Assembly (NCBI GenBank): GCA_027492585.1
Contig: JAPUEK010000041.1
Coordinates: 23,843 to 87,842, forward strand
Reading direction: 5' to 3'
Source: Paracoccaceae bacterium
Lineage (GTDB): Bacteria; Pseudomonadota; Alphaproteobacteria; Rhodobacterales; Rhodobacteraceae
Length of the DNA: 64,000 bases
In this document: positions 45,337 through 54,334 of the stretch, piece by piece
How the letters are laid out: each line of letters starts with the position of its first letter
Position numbering within the stretch: the first letter of the stretch is position 1
Notes under the pieces: model-generated
What the model was told of the DNA's origin: nothing
The model's database searches: none
What the model saw: only the letters and a program-made list of their open reading frames with translations
Position numbers and translations under genes: made by a program

Positions 45337-46098
45337 ATGGCCATTTCGGAACGCGACATCATGGGCGGACTGGCAAAGGGGCTGGCGGTGATCGAGACCT
45401 TCACCGCCGAGCGCCCGCGTCAGTCGATTGCCGAGGTTTCCGCCGCCTCGGGCCTTGACCGCGCTACGGCGCGGCGCTGCCTGCTGACGCTCGCCCACAA
45501 CGGCTATGCCGATTATGACGGCAAGTTCTTTACCCTGACGCCGCGCGTCCTGCGGCTCGGGACGGCCTGCCTTGCCACCATGCCCCTGCCGCAGATCGTG
45601 CAGCCGCTTCTGGACCGGCTGTCGGAGGAGATCGGCGAGAGTTCCTCCGTTTCCGTGCTCGACGGGGCGGAGATCGTCTATGTCGCCCGCGCCGCGCAGC
45701 AGAAGGTCATGTCGATCGCGCTGATGCCCGGCTCGCGCCTGCCTGCCTATTGCACCTCGATGGGGCGGGTGCTGCTCGCGGCGCTGCCGGAGGCGGAGGC
45801 GGCAGCGATCCTCGGCAGCGCCGCCTTGCCCGCCCGGACCCCGCGCAGCCTGACCGATCCGGTCGCGGTGCTGGCGGAGTTGTCGCGGGTACGGGCAGCG
45901 GGCCATGCGGTGAACGATCAGGAAATCGAGATCGGGCTGCGCTCGATTGCCGTGCCGGTGATGAACGGGCGCGGCAAGGTGGTGGCGGCGCTGAACATCG
46001 GCCTGGCAGCCTCGCGCGCCAGTCTGGAGGATCTGACGGGCCGGTTCCTGCCTGCGCTGCTGGCGGTGCAGGGAGAACTGCGGGGGATGCTGCGGTAA
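45337..46098 (+). CDS. IclR-family transcriptional regulator (PcaR-like)
   Basis: A 253-residue IclR regulator: N-terminal winged helix (GLAVIETFTAERPRQSIAEVSAASGLDRATARRCLLTL) and a C-terminal effector domain (SSVSVLDGAEIVYVAR, CTSMGRVLLA, GLRSIAVPV). The extended MGGLAKGLAVIE start and divergence from pcaIJF suggest a PcaR/PcaU-type activator responding to 3-oxoadipate or protocatechuate-like compounds. ATG 45337 or 45325 may be the start. Confidence 0.9.
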   Translation: MAISERDIMGGLAKGLAVIETFTAERPRQSIAEVSAASGLDRATARRCLLTLAHNGYADYDGKFFTLTPRVLRLGTACLATMPLPQIVQPLLDRLSEEIGESSSVSVLDGAEIVYVARAAQQKVMSIALMPGSRLPAYCTSMGRVLLAALPEAEAAAILGSAALPARTPRSLTDPVAVLAELSRVRAAGHAVNDQEIEIGLRSIAVPVMNGRGKVVAALNIGLAASRASLEDLTGRFLPALLAVQGELRGMLR

Positions 46099-46419
46099 GG
46101 GGGGCTCCCTGCCTCGGCCTGGCGACTGTCTGCGGACCGTTGGAAGGGCAACTTGCGACTGCGACCCGGCAGAGGCCATCGCCTCTGCCGAGCGGTATCA
46201 GTGCCGCTTGCGGCTGGTGGTCGCAAAGGCCCCCGGCCAGCCCCCCCGAAGGGCGGGTGCCGGCCGCTTTCGTCGCACGACACGAGCGGTCCGGGGAGGC
46301 ATTTCCACGCAGGCGGGGAAACGAGGAAATACGCAAAACGACGATACCAAGCGGGCGCGGCACTTCCACACGGGCGGGGAAACGCGATGCGTTTCCTTCT
46401 CCGCCCGACCGAGCCTGAT
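46099..46419. other. 321-bp convergent intergenic region with a hairpin and a repeat pair
   Basis: Between the IclR gene (plus) and the GMC gene (minus) I see no coding gene. It holds a perfect hairpin CGGCAGAGGC-CATC-GCCTCTGCCG (46167-46190), a plausible terminator, and two imperfect 26-bp direct repeats (46298-46323 and 46359-46384) separated by 35 bases. Confidence 0.6.
46298..46384. repeat. pair of 26-bp imperfect direct repeats
   Basis: The copies share TTCCAC and GGCGGGGAAACG, about 22 of 26 bases identical, at 46298-46323 and 46359-46384. The distance between starts is 61 bases. Function unknown; there is no third copy in the window that I can find. Confidence 0.6.
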
Positions 46420-48042
46420 CTACCCCTCCACGATCATCTCCGCCGCCTTTTCACCGATCATCACGGCAGGCGCATGGGTATTGCCCGAAACGATCGTCGG
46501 CATCACCGAGCAGTCGACGATCCTGAGCCCGCCGATTCCGTGGACCCGCAGCCGCGCATCGACCACGGCCATCGCATCCTCGCCCATTCTCGCCGTTCCG
46601 ACCGGGTGGAAGATCGTCGTGCCGATCTCTCCGGCCAGCCGCACCAGAGCCGCCTCATCCTCCGCCCCCGGTCCCGGTTTCACCTCCCGCGGGTGGTAGC
46701 GGGCGAGATGGGGCGCCGCCATCAGTCGGCGGGCGTGACGGAGGCTGTCAGCGGCGACACGCCGGTCCTCCTCCGTCGAAAGGTAATTCGGCTGGATCGC
46801 CGGCGCCTCCAGCGGATCGGCGCTGCGGGCATGGGTCGATCCGGTCGAGGTCGGACGCAGGTTGCAGACCGAAACCGTCAGCGCCGGGGTCCTGTGCAGC
46901 GGCTGGCCGAAGGCATCGAGCGACAGGGGCTGCACATGGTATTCGATGTTCGCCCGGTTGAAGGCAGGGCCGGAGCGGGTGAAAATGCCAAGCTGACTCG
47001 GCGCCATCGCCATCGGGCCGCTTTGGGTAAAGGCATATTGCAGCGCGATCCCGGCCTTGCCCCAGAGGCTGCGCGCCCGGTCGTTCAGGGTCTTTGCGCC
47101 TTCGATGGCGAAGATGGTCCGCAGTTGCAGATGGTCCTGAAGGTTCTCCCCCACCCCCGGCAGGGCATGGACGGCGGGCAGGCCGAGCCGCGCCAGCACC
47201 TCCGGCCGCCCGATGCCCGACAGTTCCAGCACCTGCGGAGAGCCGATGGCCCCAGCCGACAGCACCACCTCCTGCCCCGCATCCGCCCGGCGCAGCGCGC
47301 CCTTGTGGCGGAAGACCACGCCCGTCACCCGCCGCCCCTCCATCGACAGACGCATCACCTGCGCGCCGGTCAGGATGGTCAGGTTCGGGCGGCGGCGGGC
47401 CGGGTCCAGAAAGGCCTTGCGGGCATTCCAGCGGATGCCCCGCCGCTGGTTGACGGGGAAATAGCCCACGCCCTCATTGTCGCCATCGTTGAAATCCGCC
47501 GTCCTCGGGATGCCGATCTGCTCCGCCGCCCGCGCCACTTCGTCGAGGATCGGCCAATGGAGACGCTGCTCCTCCACCCGCAACTCGCCTTCGGTGCCAT
47601 GGCTCCCGTCCGCCGCCCCGAAGTGCCGCTCCGACTTCCGGAACAGCGGCAGCACGTCCGACCAGCCCCAGCCCGGATTGCCGAGATCGCGCCAGCCGTC
47701 ATAATCCTGCGCCTGTCCGCGCATGTAGATCATGCCGTTGATCGAGGAGCAGCCGCCCAGCACCTTCCCGCGCGGATATAGAAGCGAACGGCCGTTCAGC
47801 CCCGGCACGGGTTCGGTCCTGAACCCCCAGTCCAGCCGCGGATTGCCGATGGCGAAGAGATAGCCGACCGGGATATGCACCCAAGGGTGGTTGTCGCCTT
47901 TCCCGGCCTCAAGAAGCAGCACCCTGCGGCGCGGATCGGCGGACAGGCGGTTGGCCAGCACGCAGCCGGATGATCCCGCCCCGACCACGATCACATCGAA
48001 GCTTCCGAAAACGGTCTCAGCGGAAGATGTCACGGTATTCAA
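46420..48042 (-). CDS. GMC-family oxidoreductase (choline/alcohol dehydrogenase-like)
   Basis: A 540-residue FAD-dependent alcohol oxidase/dehydrogenase. It shows FDVIVVGAGSSGCVLANRLS, LYPRGKVLGGCSSINGMIYMRGQAQDYDGW, GAIGSPQVLELSGIG and the C-terminal catalytic HPVGTARMG and SGNTHAPAVMIGEKAAEMI. It probably oxidises an alcohol side group of the pathway substrate. Last gene of operon D. The start is a TTG at 48042 or GTG at 48033, overlapping the flavin reductase stop; no ATG is available. Confidence 0.9.
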   Translation of the reverse strand: MNTVTSSAETVFGSFDVIVVGAGSSGCVLANRLSADPRRRVLLLEAGKGDNHPWVHIPVGYLFAIGNPRLDWGFRTEPVPGLNGRSLLYPRGKVLGGCSSINGMIYMRGQAQDYDGWRDLGNPGWGWSDVLPLFRKSERHFGAADGSHGTEGELRVEEQRLHWPILDEVARAAEQIGIPRTADFNDGDNEGVGYFPVNQRRGIRWNARKAFLDPARRRPNLTILTGAQVMRLSMEGRRVTGVVFRHKGALRRADAGQEVVLSAGAIGSPQVLELSGIGRPEVLARLGLPAVHALPGVGENLQDHLQLRTIFAIEGAKTLNDRARSLWGKAGIALQYAFTQSGPMAMAPSQLGIFTRSGPAFNRANIEYHVQPLSLDAFGQPLHRTPALTVSVCNLRPTSTGSTHARSADPLEAPAIQPNYLSTEEDRRVAADSLRHARRLMAAPHLARYHPREVKPGPGAEDEAALVRLAGEIGTTIFHPVGTARMGEDAMAVVDARLRVHGIGGLRIVDCSVMPTIVSGNTHAPAVMIGEKAAEMIVEG

Positions 48043-48595
48043 GATCCATCGGCATCAGGCTCGCCACCCCGTCGCGCGTCTCGCGCAGGCGGTGCCAGCG
48101 GCGGTCAAGGTAGATGAGCGATTCCAGTTCCGGCGCCTCGGCGGTAAGACCCGTGGCGCCTTCGAGAAGTTCGGCCACGACCACCGTGGCCCCTTCCACC
48201 GGCAGGGTGCCGGTGATGCGGGCGCGGAACCATGTGGCGACGGCGGTGTAGCGCGGCTCGCCTGTCGGCAGACGCTCCCATGCGGTGCCGGGGCCGAAAC
48301 GGTCGGCGCCCGGTGTGGCCCCAAGGCGGGCAAGCTCCAGATCCGGGTAGCGCAGCAGATGCACGACCACGGAACCCGCTGCCAGCACCTGCGCGGTCGA
48401 GCCGGACCGGGAAGAGAGCGAAAAGGCCACCGTCGGCGGCTCCGCACTCACCGAAATCAGCGAGGAAACCGTCATCGCCACCGGCTTCTCACCGGGATCG
48501 GCCGTGATCACCGCCACACCGGCGGGGTGGCAGCGGAAGGCCTCGCGGAAGGCGGCGGCAACAGACGGGTCGGCGGGGGAGGTCTGGGCAGTCAT
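48017..48595 (-). CDS. flavin reductase component of a two-component monooxygenase
   Basis: A 192-residue flavin reductase-like (HpaC/GraD/HsaB type) protein: FREAFRCHPAGVAVITADPGEKPVAMTVSSLISVSAEPPTVAFSLSSRSGS and HLLRYPDLELARLG. It supplies reduced FMN or FAD to the oxygenase encoded immediately upstream. ATG 48595 chosen over an in-frame TTG one codon earlier. Confidence 0.9.
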   Translation of the reverse strand: MTAQTSPADPSVAAAFREAFRCHPAGVAVITADPGEKPVAMTVSSLISVSAEPPTVAFSLSSRSGSTAQVLAAGSVVVHLLRYPDLELARLGATPGADRFGPGTAWERLPTGEPRYTAVATWFRARITGTLPVEGATVVVAELLEGATGLTAEAPELESLIYLDRRWHRLRETRDGVASLMPMDLEYRDIFR

Positions 48596-48650
48596 CAAAG
48601 CCTCATCGGCAGGGGGGGGGAAGCGGGGCAGGCCCGCTTCCGCCGGTCTC

Positions 48651-49871
48651 TTACTTCTTCTCGATCAGATCGTAGAACTGCCAGACCCGATCCGTCCACT
48701 GGCCTCCGAGTTCGCGCCCGGCAGAAGTGACGATCGACGGCGCGATGGTGAAGTGGTTCGCCGCCACCATCATGTCGCGGAAGGTCCGCTGCATCACCCC
48801 GGCGCGCAGCCCCGCCCCACCGGCGGCGCGGTAGGCGAAGTTGCAGACCTCCACCCCGGCCTCATGGATCTGGGCCTTGGCGAGGTGGACGAGGCTGATC
48901 TGGCGGGTGGTCATCATCGTGCCGGCCTCGGCAGTCGCCTCGATCTCGCCCCAGACCTCCATGACGAAGGCGCGGGCGGCGCGGTAGCTGGCCTCGGCAC
49001 GGCCATAATCATACCAGAACTTCTCGCTTTCGCCGAGAAGCCCGGCGCGGCCGGACTTCGACCGGGCGAAGGCCGCGATCTCGTCCAGCATCCGCCGTCC
49101 GGCGCCCATGGCCCAGCCGGTATGGCCGATGGCGGCCAGACCGACGATGCCGAGGCTGAACAGCTCTTTCAGCCGTTGCGGCGGGGCGGTCAGGATCGGG
49201 AAGACCAGATCCTCGGCGATGAACACATCCTCGGCCGAATAGTCGATGGAGCCGGTGCCTTTGAGGCCCAGCACGTCCCAGTTGCCAAGCTGCTTGTGCT
49301 CCGGGATCGGCGCATGGGCGCACATGACGATGACATTGCCGGCCGCATCCTTGGCGGGCTTGCCATTGCCGTCATCGACGAAGCAGGCCGAATGGGACCA
49401 GGTGGCATGGGAGAAGCCGGAACCGTAGCTCCACTTGCCCGACAGCGTATAGCCGCCATCCACCTTCCTGAGCATCCCGAGCGGCGCGCCCTGACCGGAA
49501 AAGCGGTTCTCGGTGCCGGGGGCGAAAAGCCGCTCGACGGCGCTGTCGGGCAGGAAGGCTGCCGACATGGCGCCGATGCAGCAATGCACCATCGAGACCC
49601 AGCCGGCGGAACCGGACCATTTGGCAACCGCCTCGATCAGTTGCAGCACTTCGGTCGGGCGCATCTGCGCGCCGCCGAGCGCCTCCGTGGCCAGCAGGTG
49701 CGAGAAGCGCAGCGGGCGCAGCAGCTCGAAGCTTTCCTTGGTCAGTTCGCCTGCCGCCTCATCCGCCGGGGCGTTGGCGTCGAGCTGCGGGCCGATCGCC
49801 TCGATCTGCTTAAGGACCTCGCGGTAATCGACGCTGGTTCCCCAGTAGCCGTGTTTCATGGGCTTGTTCAT
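48651..49871 (-). CDS. flavin-dependent monooxygenase, oxygenase component (acyl-CoA dehydrogenase fold)
   Basis: A 406-residue group D monooxygenase related to HsaA, GraA and DszC. Features are FELLRPLRFSHLLATEALGGAQMRPTEVLQLIEAVAKWSGSAGWV, GGYTLSGKWSYGSGFSHATW, the VLGLKGTGSIDYSAEDVFIAEDLVF strand and a C-terminal four-helix region. It uses reduced flavin from the neighbouring reductase to hydroxylate a phenolic substrate. Resorcinol-type (GraA-like) or steroid-phenol-type (HsaA-like) substrates cannot be separated by sequence reading alone. Confidence 0.88.
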   Translation of the reverse strand: MNKPMKHGYWGTSVDYREVLKQIEAIGPQLDANAPADEAAGELTKESFELLRPLRFSHLLATEALGGAQMRPTEVLQLIEAVAKWSGSAGWVSMVHCCIGAMSAAFLPDSAVERLFAPGTENRFSGQGAPLGMLRKVDGGYTLSGKWSYGSGFSHATWSHSACFVDDGNGKPAKDAAGNVIVMCAHAPIPEHKQLGNWDVLGLKGTGSIDYSAEDVFIAEDLVFPILTAPPQRLKELFSLGIVGLAAIGHTGWAMGAGRRMLDEIAAFARSKSGRAGLLGESEKFWYDYGRAEASYRAARAFVMEVWGEIEATAEAGTMMTTRQISLVHLAKAQIHEAGVEVCNFAYRAAGGAGLRAGVMQRTFRDMMVAANHFTIAPSIVTSAGRELGGQWTDRVWQFYDLIEKK

Positions 49872-49898
49872 CTTGTCCTCCTCCTCAGGTGGTGCGGA

Positions 49899-50687
49899 TC
49901 AGGCGGCGAGAAAATCGCCGATCTGCCGCAGAGTTTCGGGTTTTTCCTGCATGACGAGATGGCCTGCATCGGCCACGGTCAGGCCCGTCGCATTGGGCAG
50001 CGCGGCCAGCCACAGCGGCGCCTGACCGGGCGGCAGGAGCCGGTCCTTGTCGCCCCAGACCAGCAGCGCCGGATTGGTGATGCGCGCAAGGAACCGGCGC
50101 AGGTTCGGATGGCCCATGCCAAAGGTGGCACAGAGCTTGCCGACCGTCTCGCCCTCCCGCGCACGGTCGGCTCCGAAGGCTTCGGCAAAGGCCGCATCGG
50201 AGCCGTCAGGGAAGTATTGCAGCGCCACCGTCACGTCATGGGTCATGTAGCCGGGGAAATCCTGCGGCGCGATCCCGCCGAGCGCGGTTGCCGGGTGACC
50301 CGGATCGTTCAGCCCCGCAGGCGCCACCAGCACCACCTTGTCAAAGCGGTCGCCTGCCACGGCGGCAAGCTCCGTCGCCATCCAGCCGCCCATGGAAAAA
50401 CCCATCAGATGCGGCTTTTCGCCAAGCTTCATCGCGTCGAGCAGGTTCAGGTAATGGACCACCATGTCGGACATGTTGGCGATATGCGGGGCGGGGCCGG
50501 AAAAACCCATGCCCGGATGGCTCGGCAGCAGCACCCGGAAGCGGTCCGCGAGACCGGCGGCGAAATCGAAACCCTCCAGCGTGGCCGCGCCATGCAGGAA
50601 CAGCACCGGCTTGCCCTTGCCGATGGCCTTCACCACCGTTTTCACCCCACCGATATCATAGGTCAGCGTCTCGAATTCCACGGTCAT
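49899..50687 (-). CDS. alpha/beta hydrolase
   Basis: A 262-residue serine hydrolase with triad Ser98 (GFSMGG), Asp213 (WGDKDRLLPP) and His243 (DAGHLVMQ); oxyanion segment LHGAATLEGFDF. It resembles the meta-cleavage-product hydrolase and 3-oxoadipate enol-lactonase groups but cannot be assigned. Lies between the alcohol dehydrogenase and oxygenase genes of operon D, with a GGAGGAGG ribosome site. Confidence 0.85.
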   Translation of the reverse strand: MTVEFETLTYDIGGVKTVVKAIGKGKPVLFLHGAATLEGFDFAAGLADRFRVLLPSHPGMGFSGPAPHIANMSDMVVHYLNLLDAMKLGEKPHLMGFSMGGWMATELAAVAGDRFDKVVLVAPAGLNDPGHPATALGGIAPQDFPGYMTHDVTVALQYFPDGSDAAFAEAFGADRAREGETVGKLCATFGMGHPNLRRFLARITNPALLVWGDKDRLLPPGQAPLWLAALPNATGLTVADAGHLVMQEKPETLRQIGDFLAA

Positions 50688-50700
50688 GGCAGCCTCCTCC

Positions 50701-51717
50701 TCAGGCGAGTTCGGGTTGGATGAGAACCTTGCACTGGGTCGTGCGGCGGCGAAGGCCCTCGAAAACCTGTGGCACCGGCGACAGGCCGATGCGATCGGTG
50801 ATGATGTTCTGCGGCGCGAAGGGGCCGGAGGCGAGCGCGTCGAGCGCCACGCCGAATTCGTTCCTCTGGTGGAAGAAGACCGAGAAGATCAGGTCGATCT
50901 CCTTCGAGAGCGCCACGAACGGGTCCCAGTCATCGCCGCCGATGCACAGGCCGACGCCGATCACCTTGCCCTGCAAACGCACGGCATCGACCGCCGCCGC
51001 CAGAAGCCCGCGCTTGCCCACACATTCAAAGACGATATCCGGCGGCCCGCCACACAGGTCGGAAAGGTTTTCGCTCAGCCGCGGCCCGGCGAGCGCGAAA
51101 TCGGTGGCACCCAAGGCCAGGGCCCGCTCGCGCTGATGGGTGTGGATATCGGCCATCACCACATGGGAGGCCCCCATCCGCCGCGCCCAGAAGGCGACGA
51201 GCAGACCGATCGGCCCCGCCCCGATGACCGCAACCCGGTCTCCCGGCTGCATTCCCGAGCGGACGATGCAATGCAGCGCCACCGAAAGCGGCTCCGCCAG
51301 AGCGCCATCGGCAAGCGCCACACCTTCCGGCATCTTGCGGCACTGGCGGGCGGCAACCGTCACATGCTCGGCATAGCCACCGCCGATCAGCACCATCTCC
51401 GGACAGCGCGCCGGATCGCCGGCAAGGCAGCGGGCGCAATGCCCGCAGCCGCGCATCGGCACGACCGCCACGCCATCGCCCACCCTCAGGTCGCGGACTT
51501 CGGCGCCGACGGCCACCACCTCGCCCGCAATCTCGTGACCCAGCACGAAGCCGGTGCCGAGGCCGAAGGGCTTCGGGTCTTCGGTGATGTGCAGATCGCT
51601 GCCGCAGATGCCGCAGGCGGCGACGCGCAGCACCACCTCATCGGCGCCCGGTGCCGGATCGGGCATCTCGCCGATCCGCAGGGGGGTTCCGACCGCATCG
51701 AAGATTGCCGCTTTCAT
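50701..51717 (-). CDS. zinc-dependent alcohol dehydrogenase
   Basis: A 338-residue medium-chain dehydrogenase. Catalytic zinc ligands are in CGICGSDLH (Cys38) and GHEIAGEV (His61, Glu62); the structural zinc site is Cys91, Cys94, Cys97 and Cys105. The NAD motif VAVIGAGPIGLLVAFWARRMGA follows. It probably oxidises an alcohol of the pathway. ATG 51717 begins the conserved MKAAIFD start; it is 11 bases from the transporter permease gene. Confidence 0.93.
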   Translation of the reverse strand: MKAAIFDAVGTPLRIGEMPDPAPGADEVVLRVAACGICGSDLHITEDPKPFGLGTGFVLGHEIAGEVVAVGAEVRDLRVGDGVAVVPMRGCGHCARCLAGDPARCPEMVLIGGGYAEHVTVAARQCRKMPEGVALADGALAEPLSVALHCIVRSGMQPGDRVAVIGAGPIGLLVAFWARRMGASHVVMADIHTHQRERALALGATDFALAGPRLSENLSDLCGGPPDIVFECVGKRGLLAAAVDAVRLQGKVIGVGLCIGGDDWDPFVALSKEIDLIFSVFFHQRNEFGVALDALASGPFAPQNIITDRIGLSPVPQVFEGLRRRTTQCKVLIQPELA

Positions 51718-51728
51718 GGTCTTTCCCC

Positions 51729-52757
51729 TCAGCGATTGGTGTCGACAAGACGGCGGCGGATCGGGAACCAGGGGGCATCCCAGCGTTTGGAAATCATCCC
51801 CCAGATGCCGGTGCGGGCATAAAGCGCCACCAGCAGCGTCAGGATGCCGAGCACGACGAAATAGCTCGCCCCATAGGCCCCGAACCACCGCTCCGCGATG
51901 AAGTAGATGAGCGTTCCGATCAGCACCCCCTCGATGGCGCCGATGCCGCCGACCATGACGATGAAGATCGCCACGTTGGACCAGCGGGGATCGAAAGCGG
52001 AGGGTGGGTTGATCCGCAGTTGCGCCATGAAATAGACCGCCCCCGCCAGCCCGCAGCCGACCGCCGCCGCGACATAGACAAGGAACCGCAGCCGGGCCAC
52101 GTTCACGCCCTGGCTCGCCGCCGCCACCGGATTGTCGCGCATGGCGATCAGGGCGAGACCATAGCGCGAGCGCAGGAACCAGTAGCTGCCCCCGACCGTC
52201 AAGAGCACCATGATCGCACAAAGGAAGGACATGGCGATGTTGCGCTCGAAGGCGGAGTATTGCTTCATCACCGTCAAGGACATGCCCGCCCCGGCATTGA
52301 GCCAGCCCATGTTGGAGGCGACAAGCCGGAAGACCTCGGCCACCACCCAGGTCCCGATGGAGAAGTAAGGGCCGTCAAGGCGGTGCAACAGCGCGTAGCA
52401 GGGAATGGCGAGGATCGCCGGCACCAGAAGCGAGATCGGGATGGCAAGGAACGGGTCGATCCCGAAGGTCTGCGCCATGACGAAGAGCGCATAGCCCGAA
52501 GCCCCCATGAAGGCCTGCTGCCCGACGGAGACGAGCCCGGCATAACCCGCCAGCAGGTTCCACATCTGCGCCACGGCAAGATAGCAGCACAGCTCCAGCA
52601 CCATGCGGATCGTCCCGGTGGAGGCCCACCACGGCATCAGCGCCAGCCCCGCCACGGCAAGCGCCGCCAGCGTCAGCGCGATGCGCCCCGACAGGGTTTG
52701 CCGGTGGACGGTGACTTCGGGAAGGACTGCGGCGGGGGAAAGGGAAGTGTCGGTCAT
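51729..52757 (-). CDS. branched-chain-type ABC transporter permease, LivM-like (transporter D)
   Basis: A 342-residue permease with about nine helices: YLAVAQMWNLLAGYAGLVSVGQQAFMGASGYALF, RLDGPYFSIGTWVVAEVFRL and AMRDNPVAAASQGVNVARLRFLVYVAAAVGCG. Paralogous to the LivM of transporter B. Part of operon D. Confidence 0.9.
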   Translation of the reverse strand: MTDTSLSPAAVLPEVTVHRQTLSGRIALTLAALAVAGLALMPWWASTGTIRMVLELCCYLAVAQMWNLLAGYAGLVSVGQQAFMGASGYALFVMAQTFGIDPFLAIPISLLVPAILAIPCYALLHRLDGPYFSIGTWVVAEVFRLVASNMGWLNAGAGMSLTVMKQYSAFERNIAMSFLCAIMVLLTVGGSYWFLRSRYGLALIAMRDNPVAAASQGVNVARLRFLVYVAAAVGCGLAGAVYFMAQLRINPPSAFDPRWSNVAIFIVMVGGIGAIEGVLIGTLIYFIAERWFGAYGASYFVVLGILTLLVALYARTGIWGMISKRWDAPWFPIRRRLVDTNR

Positions 52758-52761
52758 CGTC

Positions 52762-53619
52762 TCATGCCTTTCCGAACAGGCCCTGCGGGCGGGTCGCCAG
52801 CACGATCAGGAACACGATATGCCCGGCCAGTACGCCGAAACCGGGGTCGATGCGGAAACCGATGGCCTGCGCGATCCCGAGCACCATGGAGCCGGCAAAA
52901 GCCCCCCAGACCGAGCCCATGCCGCCGATGATCACCGCCTCGAAAGCATAGATCAGTTGCGCGCCGCCATCGGCCGGCGCCACGGTGGAGCGCAGCGCCT
53001 GAAACACCGCCGCAAAGCCGAGGATGCCGACCGCAATAGCCGTGGCCACCGCATAGACCTGCCGCGGGTTGATCCCGGTCATCGCCGCCGCCTCCACATC
53101 CGCCGCCGCCGCGCGCAAGGCCCGGCCAAAGCGGGTGCGCTTCAGCATCAGATCAAGGCCCCAGGTCAGCCCGGTTGCCACCACCAGCACGATCACCGGC
53201 AGAAGGCCGATATAGATGCCGCCGATCTCGATGGATCTGCTCTCGATCCCGCCGCCGGGCAGCGAGCGGCTGTTGGCAGACCAGATCTGCAACATCAGGT
53301 TCTGCAACGCCAGGGACAGCCCGAAGGTGGCGATCAGCGACGGCAGGGGATCGCTGCCCACCACCCGGTTCAGCACCGCCTTCTGCAACACCCAGCCCAT
53401 CAGCACCGCGAGCGGCACCAGCGCCACCATCACCGTGATCGGCCCGATGCCCCAGGCCGAGGCCATGGAAATCCCGATCAGCGACAGAAGGATCACCAGA
53501 TCGCCATGGCTGATGTTCACGATCCGCATGACCCCGAACATCAGCGCCATGCCGAGCGCATATTGGGCATACATGCCGCCCAGAAGAATTCCCTGGATCA
53601 GGGCATCAAACCACTGCAT
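52762..53619 (-). CDS. branched-chain-type ABC transporter permease, LivH-like (transporter D)
   Basis: A 285-residue permease starting MQWFDALIQGILLGGMYAQYALGMALMFGVMRIVNISHGDLVILLS, the LivH signature. It has AFEAVIIGGMGSVWGAFAGSM near the end. The start overlaps the livF stop by 14 bases, and four bases separate it from livM. Confidence 0.92.
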   Translation of the reverse strand: MQWFDALIQGILLGGMYAQYALGMALMFGVMRIVNISHGDLVILLSLIGISMASAWGIGPITVMVALVPLAVLMGWVLQKAVLNRVVGSDPLPSLIATFGLSLALQNLMLQIWSANSRSLPGGGIESRSIEIGGIYIGLLPVIVLVVATGLTWGLDLMLKRTRFGRALRAAAADVEAAAMTGINPRQVYAVATAIAVGILGFAAVFQALRSTVAPADGGAQLIYAFEAVIIGGMGSVWGAFAGSMVLGIAQAIGFRIDPGFGVLAGHIVFLIVLATRPQGLFGKA

Positions 53620-54334
53620 GTCCCGCTCCGAAATAGGCTTCGCCGATCTGTTCGCGCGTGATCTCGGCCGAACGGCCGGTGAGGGTCACGCGGCCCTCCA
53701 ACATGCAGTAAAGCCGGTCGGTGGCAGATTTCGCCAAACCCACGTCCTGCTCCACCACGACAATCGCCGTGCCTTGTGCGCGGATCTCCGGCAAAGCGGC
53801 GTAGATCTCGCGGATCACCTTCGGCGCGAGGCCGAGGCTGATCTCGTCGCACAGAAGCACCTTCGGCTGGCACAGAAGCGCGCGGCCGATGGCCACCATC
53901 TGCTGCTGGCCGCCCGACAGGCTCTGCACCGGAATGCGGGCCTTTTCCTTCAGGATCGGGAAAAGCTGGTGGAGCCGTTCCAGCGTCCAGCCGCCCTTCG
54001 CCCCCACCCGCGCCGCCTGATCCATGGCCACGCGCAGATTGTCCTCGACCGACATGCCGGTGAAGAGCCGCCGCCCCTCCGGCACGATGGCGACGCCCTG
54101 CGCCACCATCCGCTCCGGCGCGGTGCCGCCGACCGGGGCGCCGTTCAGCCGCACCATCTCCGAGGCGACCGGAAGAAGCCCCATGATCGCGCGCAGGAAG
54201 GTGGATTTCCCCGCCCCGTTCGCGCCGATCAGCGCCACGGCCTCGCCCGCCGCCACCTCGGCATCGACGCCGTAAAGCGCCTGGAAATCCCCGTAGCGGG
54301 CGACAAGCCCATGCGTGGACAGAACCGCGCTCAT
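53606..54334 (-). CDS. ABC transporter ATPase, LivF-like (transporter D)
   Basis: A 242-residue ATPase with Walker A IGANGAGKSTFLRAIMG, signature SLSGGQQQMVAIGRALL and Walker B VLLCDEISLGLAP. Overlaps the livG stop by four bases. It energises transporter D with the LivG-like subunit. Confidence 0.94.
   Translation of the reverse strand: MSAVLSTHGLVARYGDFQALYGVDAEVAAGEAVALIGANGAGKSTFLRAIMGLLPVASEMVRLNGAPVGGTAPERMVAQGVAIVPEGRRLFTGMSVEDNLRVAMDQAARVGAKGGWTLERLHQLFPILKEKARIPVQSLSGGQQQMVAIGRALLCQPKVLLCDEISLGLAPKVIREIYAALPEIRAQGTAIVVVEQDVGLAKSATDRLYCMLEGRVTLTGRSAEITREQIGEAYFGAGHAVV

Noticed and set aside
44326..46179. Long minus-strand frame over the IclR gene and pcaI
   Set aside because: Antisense shadow of the IclR gene fused by chance with out-of-frame pcaI sequence; composition and motifs are not protein-like.
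46298..46384. Possible two-repeat CRISPR array (26-bp repeats, 35-bp spacer)
   Set aside because: Only two imperfect repeats, no further copies, no cas genes, and the spacing alone is weak evidence.
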